Shown here: piece after piece, positions 27,001 to 33,943 of the stretch | Layout: each line of letters begins with the position of its first letter | Position numbering within the stretch: the first letter of the stretch is position 1 | IMG/VR virus record: IMGVR_UViG_3300027792_000040 | Span: 1-39,080 of that record | Source of the DNA: a virus | DNA: 39,080 nt | Direction: 5' to 3' (one strand) | Program-made: the position numbers and the translations under genes | Notes under the pieces: model-generated | What the model was told of the DNA's origin: nothing | Seen by the model: the letters and a program-made list of their open reading frames with translations, nothing else | Database searches by the model: none

Positions 27001-27289
27001 AATTGATGTAAACATAAAAATTGTTCTTTTGTCTGAATATATTTCTCAAGAACAGACGGTTATACAGGACGCAATAGATGTGGTTACTAATTTCTTAAAC
27101 GCAAGTAGTTTGGGAACGACAGTTGATGCATCAGATATAGTTAATGTTTTGTATTCTGTGAGTGGTATAGACCGTGTCAGTATAATTAGTTTTAGTACCA
27201 ATGGGACCGGAAATGTTTTGAGTATAACGGCAAGTAAGAATCAGTATTTAAGTGCAGGAGCCGTTACTATTCAGGCAGAGGTAAGATAA
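24062..27289 (+). CDS. Baseplate wedge protein, gpJ/gp6-like, with large internal insertion
   Basis: 1075 aa, GAGG (24052-24055) upstream. The N-terminus (FKSFNDLVVSYIEYLRLVQP, then TKPGTVARDVFIDA) and residues about 40-290 match Baseplate_J proteins, including the family pattern GGNDSESDDEFVNRIL near residue 194 and VVPGISDSEIVV near 230. The C-terminal J part is at about 945-1075: NVRPITADVLVKSA, INVKIVLL-like strand (VNIKIVLLSEYISQEQ), GTTVDASDIVNVLYSVSGID. Between them, about 295-940, lie some 640 residues of repeated beta modules with VDYTW, VNYIA and VDYNY strand endings. Usual J proteins have 300-400 residues and T4 gp6 660. It forms the inner wedge ring with the gp25-like protein. The insertion probably faces outward, and its modules resemble those in the following protein. 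Confidence 0.85.
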   Translation: MAIFKSFNDLVVSYIEYLRLVQPELDTKPGTVARDVFIDAQAQQLANLYSQLKSIADLQSLFSASGSDIDKLASNYGASRISGSASTGTVVFTTNNMDVDVLIPRGSVVTARNGVNFETLSDTILRSDSANVYRANAVRMRADLALASITDEFAIETTVQALTSGISGNIGRFYVVSHNIDSISNVTNISSFSGGNDSESDDEFVNRILSIFSGSNTGTALGYSTALSVVPGISDSEIVVPGDPLLIRDGTQVTTNSVGELAVSDPGSGGKVDIYTLGSDLVSEIDSFIYNDKSGNDDPINTINDFILGQKGESTTLNAAQRRVSLISADDLPYQPIDSVTGVSGSSSGSNFIEKYTDTDGAIKGNYELIKDTGDFGGSPFGFDKLHWISNTISLDAEDVSKGIFNGSDGLSFTDISGISEITQDYLVTNENPILSSSSRSSLTLRHTPIRSVSRIVNLTTGERYLVSNQNPDGSSGSLNETGRITITGSTLPVSTDTLQVDYTWVKKFDSNLDFDNISSYNSLRTAQDSVDWGFGNLVKDEPATITNTGGVFTVSVSHPVYSVISVNILSTSTSIVNNGTINVGQLVSNVIDIRRVSDGAELFNTDSQSGALTGTSSIILPTDSLAEDGDSAVVRFNSVDVYSPDGYSGSFNDATITLPDSGLITGNESVLVNYIADVNTLISEREISTLPAIGYQNTFLVDGSYTGEQPTSNVFGLSGNYTKNLRRAATNVIVNATSIPAEGSIVVSGTALNKIEDAIVVVTSGSGYQVDLRSAILSDINSTSVPNSIAIARLIKLERVNVNSSGVIQSVDNVYDTINYKLNDNSFDLDKSLKNSSLNTTSVELPRTTGNSDAILVTGDIVRVSFYYTRTGVVEQLFYSRNGVKITDNIFSYINRISLGSGFRDATGTLRGNIEVKNYNQPVSNTPYSVDYNYIAPKENERITITFNYNAIVNSATKAIENVRPITADVLVKSAIEKSIDVNIKIVLLSEYISQEQTVIQDAIDVVTNFLNASSLGTTVDASDIVNVLYSVSGIDRVSIISFSTNGTGNVLSITASKNQYLSAGAVTIQAEVR

Positions 27290-30200
27290 ATGACTCTTTC
27301 ACCAATTAGAACATCTGAACTAACTGTATCAAGTATTAAAATTATTTTTAATGACGATCTTGATACGAATATAGGTGTTGCCAACATATCTATCTATTCA
27401 GAAATTGACAGCATTTCTAATCCAGAGGTTAGGTCTGTATCTGTAGAAAATGAACAACTGTCTATAACATTTAGTCCCTTATTCCCAAAAGTAAAGTATA
27501 AAATACTTTTCGTTAGCACGGACACACAGTCATTCCAATCAATTAATGGTGAGCCAATAGTTGAGGATGGTGGAAGAAATTCTCTATTTATAGTGAGTCC
27601 TGGGGAAACACAAAACACTATAAGGGATAATGTTTTTTCAGATATATCATCGATATACGATATTGATGGCCAAACTACTGTACGAAGTCTAATAACCACA
27701 CTTGCCGATGAATTGCAGACATCCTCCGACGCAATCAGCACTACCAAATCTGGTAACTATCTATCTCAACAGGTTATAGATGAATTAAAGATTAGAGATG
27801 ATGGCCCTGTCGATAAGCTAGATAATGGGGGGGCTTTTCAAATATTACGTGTTGCCTCCACCCCAACTGGGTTTAGTAAAAATGGAACACTGTTATTCAA
27901 TTCAACCAGGGAACAGACCTTTTCATCAAGAAATGGTATAATAATAAATTCTGCTGTAAGTGATCTTCCGTCTGATCCAATAAGCTTACAGGAAATAGAT
28001 GTAATAAATGAAAAAGTTACCGATAACATAGACCTGCCAAATTATTTTAGCGGACTTTTTGTAAAATTATCATATGGTCCAATAATTAGGGTTGTATCTG
28101 TTGCATTGAAGCGCAACGGTACATACACTGAGTATGATATAGAAAATTTTGGATATACTCTTTTTACAAATTATTATGACACTAGTTCTGCTTCAACAAA
28201 TGTGAATATAGGCAATAATGAGTTTGAGCTGTCTTCATCATCTTTAACCGGAAATACTGGTGGGTTTTTAACTCCACAGGCGGGCGACGAATTATATGTA
28301 TCCTATACTTACAAAAGACTTGGTAGAAATATAGATGGCGACTCAATTGAATTAAGCAGAGTTAAAAATGTTGTCAGAGAGGCTGCTCCAGCAATCGTGA
28401 ACATATTTTCACTAGATTATGCCCCAATAGTTAATTCTTCTGGTATCATATTTGAAACAGGAGGTGTTACGTTTTATAACACGATAGCATACGATGGCCA
28501 TCCAGCACTAACATACGACCACCCAGCATTTATAAGAGAGATACCATATAATCTTTTGCATCTTCCAGAACAAGCCGGAGAGTATTCTGTAGATTACTCA
28601 AGTGGGAGTGTTATAGTTTATGGCGAGGATGAAACCAACAAAGGAACAGGATTAAATCCACCTGTTGCATCCTATTCTTATAAACACATTTTTGATAACA
28701 CAATTGACTATACATTCGATAGTGATAATTCATCATTATCATTGAATTCTACAAGGGAAATAGATGGTCTTGATGCAACAATATCGTTTAATTATGAAGA
28801 CACATTTGCAGAGGGAACTGATTTCAGGGTGTTATCACATGTTGAAGTTCTTAATGAGAGGATTCTAAATAAACTAACAGGGTCTTTTGCTCTGGAGACA
28901 CAAAACTTTCCAATAACAGATGTTTTTAGAATATTCAATGAAACAACTGGTGAGATATACTCGCTAGACAGATTTAATGACACAACAGTTTTTTTCAATG
29001 GAACACAGGCACCCAGACAAAAGGACATAGTACGTGAAAGAGCTACATTTGTTCGTGTTCCGCAGGAGATTTTACTTATCTCTGATGAGCTATCAAACAC
29101 AATTGGTTTAACTGTTTTTAAAATAAATCTTGAAAATAATGGAATAGCAGATAGTCACGGAACATTTGTTGGTGCTAACTTTGATACATCTGCATTGTTT
29201 TCAAATGCAGATGTATTTGTTAGAGAATTCTTTTACGAAGATCGTCTGTTTACTAGTGTTGAAACCAATATAGATAGACTACTACAAGTTGGTGACTATT
29301 CGATTGACTATAACAATGGAATTATTTATGTTGCCGTATCTGCATCACAGGATTCAAATATAGGCGATGTTACATATTTGCATAAGAAAATAGATACATC
29401 TAATTCAAATATTTTGGGCGTTAACAATATATATAAAAGCAAGTCAGCACTTCAATCGAATGTAGTAAATTATCTTATCGGCGACATATCTGATACAGAA
29501 GCGGAGGTTGTTGGTCTCGAACAAATTGGTGAAAGATTTATTAATGGCACTTCGTCTAGGGTGTTGGTTGTTGGTGCACATCAGAACGGCGAAGATGGAG
29601 TTACCTCTGAGAACATTTTTACCTCAAATGGTGCTATATTTACAGAAGATGATGTCGGTAGATATCTTACTGTTGGGTCGTCTGTACAACCACCAGTACA
29701 AGAGGTTTTAATAACTGGACTAATTAATATTCATCAAGTACTGGTTTCTCCTGATTTTATCTACTCGGGTGCTGGTAGAGTTTGGTCTGTTGTTGATTTA
29801 TCACCAGGATCGCCAAAAACAATAACTCTTGATCACGACATAGTTTCTGTAAATAATATATACACTGTTTCGCAGCTCGGCACGTTACCATCGTCACTGT
29901 TGGATGGGTATTTTGATATAAATCGCGATACTGTAAGCGGAAATGTAATTACTCTTGGTGACGACAATCCGCTAGAGCTTGGTGCGGCAGTTGTAGTTAG
30001 TTATAATTTTGGAAATATTTTTATTGATTATAAGTATTTGCGCGACAATATTATTATATCTTACGAATATGGCAAAAATTCAATAGATTGGAGTATAAGT
30101 AATTCACTATATAGTGGCCAAGAATATTATGTAACCTACAAATACGGCGCATTACGAAATTCTCTTCTATTAAATTTTGGTTCTTTGACTCAAATACCAC

Positions 30201-33200
30201 AACTTACAAATTTTTCACCAAATCTTAACAGAGAAACATATCGGTCTGTACTGTCGGGAACACTGCAATCATTCATAGAGGGTCCAACAGTAAGGTCAAT
30301 AGAGAGATTGGTAGAATCATTCACTGGAGTAACGCCAGAAATAGAGGAGTCTACGTTTAGTAATTGGGTTGTTGGTAGAGATAAGTTGCATCTAAGAAAA
30401 CCAACCTACTTATCAACACAGTCGTTCGATTTGGGCCGGTTTGATAAAGGTGCCATTATAGACTCCACTAATTTTATTAGTGTTCCGGCACTGTCACATA
30501 TAAAAATTAACGAGGGGACTATATCTGCATGGTTGCGGCCGAACTGGAGTGGCTTGGCGAATGATGCCCAGATAACTTTTGACATTCAAATGGATGGGTA
30601 CTACGATGAGTCAAGAGTATTTATAGGATTCTCTGGTTTTCATCCTGATTCAATTCCCTTTACACTTAATTCGTCTGATGATGATCCCAGCGTAACAAGT
30701 GTTCCGAATGTTTTAGATAGTGAAACTGGATATTTTATTTGGTATGATGAGTTCGAAAAGAAATGGAATATAGTTTGGAGAGAAAACTCATCATTTAATC
30801 ATAATTTTACTGGAACAATATCAACCGATGGTGAATTTTATAGCGTAAATAATTACACTGGGCTAGACGGATATTCCAATAACGAAACCAGTGATATAAT
30901 AACTAGTTCACTGGATTATATAAAGTTTTCTGGGTACATAGATGGTTATGATTCAGGATACTCATCTGATGGTATATCATTTGCATCTGATTTACATCAC
31001 TATATATTCGACATGGCCGCATCACCTAGTGCAAACAGAATGTCATTATTCAAAGATGGGTCTGGATATTTAAATTTCCAGGTATTTGACAATAGAGGAA
31101 TGGATATTGATGGTTTTTCTGGTTTCTATAATGTTTCAAAGGACATAAGCGCTTGGAATGAAGACGAATTGCATCATGTTGCTGTTTCGTGGAGATTTAA
31201 TTCTGACGAAGAAAATGATGAAATGCATTTGTTTGTAGATGGTTCAGAGGTACAAAATCTATTTAAATATGGTGGTAATCCGAAAGCAAGCTCATTATAT
31301 GATTTTGGAAATGTATCAGAGGAAGTTGTGATATCCAGTGCAACAAAACCAATTATAGGTGGTAGCGATGGCTCTACTTATGCTGGGTCTTTTGTGTTTG
31401 TTTCTACTTCTTCAGATTTTTCCACAGATGGCGTTTCTATAGGAGACTCACTATACTTATTGGATGACACAGCAGACGGAACAGGGTCACCAAACTATGG
31501 AACTCCTTATGGAATTACTGGTGTTGGTTCATCGAGCATTACCTTGGACCGTGCTCCAACATTAACGCTTAGTAGTGTAAAATTTAGCGTAAATTCTACA
31601 ACAAAAACCGTAGATACACATGTTAATATTCAGGACTTCATAGTTGTTAAAATTGATGCCGATGGAAATGAAACAGAATTAGCGGGGGTAGATTCTTCTG
31701 ACCCAGATTATTCTACTGTACGCGGAACATACTATAATCATACACTCACAATAAATAATGGAATAGCTATCGGGGATCGTGTTGTAATTAGACCACTTGG
31801 TTTAATATTAAGAAGATGTAAAGATAAAGTTTATGTGTACGGCGGAGGATACGATGAAATTAGATTAAATTCTGCTCCACCAGTTTCGTTGGCTGATGTC
31901 AAAATAACATCCATTGTGCTTGACAAAACAAGCATAAGTGAAGATGGGTACTTTGATTTTGCATCTGGCATAGTTGATGCACAATTGGTTACATTATTAA
32001 CCAGAACGATAAGTGATATGTGTCAACCAAGCAATCAATCTGCTGGCAAAAAATTAGATATCACATTTAGCGGTGATAATTTTAATTATACCTTATCGGG
32101 AAATACCGTTGTCATAAATGGAACAACATATTCAGGGGCAACAACTGAAACCCTATCTTTCACAGAAAGTACAACAACTACTTCTTCACAGTATTGGAAA
32201 ACTATAGAAAATTTAACCATTTCCGCAATACCAATTGATTTAGAGAAAGGGGCCGGAACAGTAGAAATACGTGAATCTATACCAATAACTGTGTCAGAAA
32301 ATAACGGTGATTATGCAGAAATAGTTGATTATGCTAACGGTATATTTAGATTGGAAACATATGGAACTGGTGGAAACCCATATATACTTAATGCTTGTAC
32401 CTATGAGGTTGACTACCCATCTTATTTGAGAGTTCCATTTGATAGTATTCCAGATAAATTTTATATTGGGTGCGACCACAACGAGTCGAATAATTTATCT
32501 GGAACAATAGATGAGTTTAAGATACTTGATTTTATGGCATCGGATACCAGAGTAGGAGAAGAGGTTGTATCAGGCGAATACTCGATAACAACCGATTATA
32601 ATTCATCCAATGAGTCAGAGGAAGACGCAAACACATTACTACTTATGCATTTAAATAGTACTGTAGAAGACTCATCGATTTTTAGAGACAGATTTAATGC
32701 CGGATATGAGGTTTCGTCTAGCATAAACTCTGATTTTGGCATGGCGATTAAATTCGGCAAAAATAATCCTTACATTGTCAACGATGCCTCTATTTTCAAT
32801 ACTGACGAGGGTTCAATAGAGTTTTGGGTTAGTCCTTTTCAAGATTCAATAGGTGATCCAAATTATAGATACTACGTTGATATGACTACCAGTGTAGAAA
32901 TAGAGGTAGAATCAGTTTCAAGGGTGTCAGTAATATCTCCAAGAAGTATAAGGGAAGTGGAAAGCATAAGACTTGTTTCAGATATATATAATACTGGAAT
33001 AAATTATTTTGACGGAGGTTCATTATCTACTGTTGATAATAAAACAATTTCACTCAGTACTCCGCTTCCAGATTACAATACTCCTGTTAGAATTAGATTT
33101 GTTTCATTGGACAACCAGGGAGACCGAGTAAGTATTTTTAGAGACCCAGATGGTAGAGTTAATTTTTTTGTAAAAGCCTCTGGGGTTGAGCACTTACTCA

Positions 33201-33832
33201 GTGTATCTACCGTGTGGGACAGACATACCTGGCACAGAATTATGGTTATGTGGAAGACAAACAGCTCAGATGGCCAGGATAGATTGCGCTTATTTGTGGA
33301 CGGGGAGGAGAGAGGCACAATACGATATGGAACTGGACTCATATATGGAACTGGAGTTATATACGGACAAGAGGAGATTCGTTCTGGAGCAGATAGATTT
33401 TTAGTAGATAATATTGATCTTACAGATGTGTTTTCAACAATATATCTGGGTTCTGATATAACTAGCAATAATGGTGCAAGTGCCAAGATGGATAATATAA
33501 GATTTTCAGAAATTCAACGACTTGAAACCATTAAAGTTGTATCAAGCACAACAATTGATGTCAATTACTATCAGAATACTCTGTTGGCGATTCCGGTAAC
33601 AGAGGATGTATATACTACTAAGATTTTTAATTTTGACGATGACAGTTCTAATGTGATATATTTAGCCACAGTTGTGAATAAAGAACGTGGCATTTTCCGG
33701 TTTAAAGTAAAAGTAATAGATTCGTTTGATAGAGTAATTGGTAATACGGAACTAGAGAACCTTTTGGTAACTCTTATAAATACAATAAAAGCAGCTCACT
33801 GTGAGGCTATAGTTGAGTACATTAGGTGGTAA
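27290..33832 (+). CDS. Giant baseplate wedge/adhesin with LamG-like domains
   Basis: 2180 aa, ATG directly after the stop of the J-like gene. Residues 1-95 look like an Ig/FnIII-type domain. About 100-1010 contains serial beta modules with endings such as YSVDYSSGSVIVYG and DYSIDYNNGIIYVA, like those inserted in the J-like protein. About 1045-1355 begins a LamG/ConA-like domain (FISVPALSHIKINEGTISAW; HHVAVSW at 1295; LFVDGSE near 1315). Its expected last part (FYIGCDHNESNN, then GTIDEFKILDF) appears only at 1724-1745. A second LamG-like domain spans about 1778-2078 (EFWVSPF; WHRIMVMW; LFVDGEE; IYLGSDI; MDNIRFSEI). Residues 2080-2180 are a final alpha/beta domain. The gene after J is usually the next wedge protein (gpI or gp7 role). 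LamG domains commonly bind glycans, so a combined wedge and receptor-binding role is inferred. Confidence 0.72.
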   Translation: MTLSPIRTSELTVSSIKIIFNDDLDTNIGVANISIYSEIDSISNPEVRSVSVENEQLSITFSPLFPKVKYKILFVSTDTQSFQSINGEPIVEDGGRNSLFIVSPGETQNTIRDNVFSDISSIYDIDGQTTVRSLITTLADELQTSSDAISTTKSGNYLSQQVIDELKIRDDGPVDKLDNGGAFQILRVASTPTGFSKNGTLLFNSTREQTFSSRNGIIINSAVSDLPSDPISLQEIDVINEKVTDNIDLPNYFSGLFVKLSYGPIIRVVSVALKRNGTYTEYDIENFGYTLFTNYYDTSSASTNVNIGNNEFELSSSSLTGNTGGFLTPQAGDELYVSYTYKRLGRNIDGDSIELSRVKNVVREAAPAIVNIFSLDYAPIVNSSGIIFETGGVTFYNTIAYDGHPALTYDHPAFIREIPYNLLHLPEQAGEYSVDYSSGSVIVYGEDETNKGTGLNPPVASYSYKHIFDNTIDYTFDSDNSSLSLNSTREIDGLDATISFNYEDTFAEGTDFRVLSHVEVLNERILNKLTGSFALETQNFPITDVFRIFNETTGEIYSLDRFNDTTVFFNGTQAPRQKDIVRERATFVRVPQEILLISDELSNTIGLTVFKINLENNGIADSHGTFVGANFDTSALFSNADVFVREFFYEDRLFTSVETNIDRLLQVGDYSIDYNNGIIYVAVSASQDSNIGDVTYLHKKIDTSNSNILGVNNIYKSKSALQSNVVNYLIGDISDTEAEVVGLEQIGERFINGTSSRVLVVGAHQNGEDGVTSENIFTSNGAIFTEDDVGRYLTVGSSVQPPVQEVLITGLINIHQVLVSPDFIYSGAGRVWSVVDLSPGSPKTITLDHDIVSVNNIYTVSQLGTLPSSLLDGYFDINRDTVSGNVITLGDDNPLELGAAVVVSYNFGNIFIDYKYLRDNIIISYEYGKNSIDWSISNSLYSGQEYYVTYKYGALRNSLLLNFGSLTQIPQLTNFSPNLNRETYRSVLSGTLQSFIEGPTVRSIERLVESFTGVTPEIEESTFSNWVVGRDKLHLRKPTYLSTQSFDLGRFDKGAIIDSTNFISVPALSHIKINEGTISAWLRPNWSGLANDAQITFDIQMDGYYDESRVFIGFSGFHPDSIPFTLNSSDDDPSVTSVPNVLDSETGYFIWYDEFEKKWNIVWRENSSFNHNFTGTISTDGEFYSVNNYTGLDGYSNNETSDIITSSLDYIKFSGYIDGYDSGYSSDGISFASDLHHYIFDMAASPSANRMSLFKDGSGYLNFQVFDNRGMDIDGFSGFYNVSKDISAWNEDELHHVAVSWRFNSDEENDEMHLFVDGSEVQNLFKYGGNPKASSLYDFGNVSEEVVISSATKPIIGGSDGSTYAGSFVFVSTSSDFSTDGVSIGDSLYLLDDTADGTGSPNYGTPYGITGVGSSSITLDRAPTLTLSSVKFSVNSTTKTVDTHVNIQDFIVVKIDADGNETELAGVDSSDPDYSTVRGTYYNHTLTINNGIAIGDRVVIRPLGLILRRCKDKVYVYGGGYDEIRLNSAPPVSLADVKITSIVLDKTSISEDGYFDFASGIVDAQLVTLLTRTISDMCQPSNQSAGKKLDITFSGDNFNYTLSGNTVVINGTTYSGATTETLSFTESTTTTSSQYWKTIENLTISAIPIDLEKGAGTVEIRESIPITVSENNGDYAEIVDYANGIFRLETYGTGGNPYILNACTYEVDYPSYLRVPFDSIPDKFYIGCDHNESNNLSGTIDEFKILDFMASDTRVGEEVVSGEYSITTDYNSSNESEEDANTLLLMHLNSTVEDSSIFRDRFNAGYEVSSSINSDFGMAIKFGKNNPYIVNDASIFNTDEGSIEFWVSPFQDSIGDPNYRYYVDMTTSVEIEVESVSRVSVISPRSIREVESIRLVSDIYNTGINYFDGGSLSTVDNKTISLSTPLPDYNTPVRIRFVSLDNQGDRVSIFRDPDGRVNFFVKASGVEHLLSVSTVWDRHTWHRIMVMWKTNSSDGQDRLRLFVDGEERGTIRYGTGLIYGTGVIYGQEEIRSGADRFLVDNIDLTDVFSTIYLGSDITSNNGASAKMDNIRFSEIQRLETIKVVSSTTIDVNYYQNTLLAIPVTEDVYTTKIFNFDDDSSNVIYLATVVNKERGIFRFKVKVIDSFDRVIGNTELENLLVTLINTIKAAHCEAIVEYIRW
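33325..33360 (+). repeat. Two tandem 18-bp repeats in LamG region
   Basis: ATATGGAACTGGACTCAT (33325-33342) is followed at once by ATATGGAACTGGAGTTAT (33343-33360), encoding YGTGLI-YGTGVI and then YGQE. Fourteen of eighteen or more bases agree, so a recent slippage duplication within a surface loop of the second LamG-like domain is likely. Confidence 0.7.
33775..33782 (+). promoter_or_regulatory. T4-late-promoter-like TATAAATA before dockerin-like gene
   Basis: TATAAATA, the T4 late promoter -10 consensus, occurs in the last codons of the 2180-aa gene, 161 nt before the next start and just ahead of a 111-nt gap. Such octamers arise by chance in AT-rich DNA, and no sigma factor is known here. 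Confidence 0.18.
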
Positions 33833-33943
33833 TATATTTGTCGCTCTATATGATTGTTTCTTGGTTTTCCACGGTCTAATGACCTTTATACACGAGAAAT
33901 TTTGGTTGTCAAGCGACTTATAAGAAATTTTTAGGAGAAAAAA
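33833..33943 (+). other. 111-nt untranslated leader before dockerin-like baseplate gene
   Basis: This is one of three long gaps in the window. It carries a strong ribosome binding site (AGGAG about 7 nt before the ATG). GGTC TAAT GACC followed by TTTATA could make a very small hairpin, and GTCGCT (33840-33845) is complementary to AGCGAC (33912-33917), so the leader might fold. I see no convincing -35/-10 pair and no clear terminator. Confidence 0.3.
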
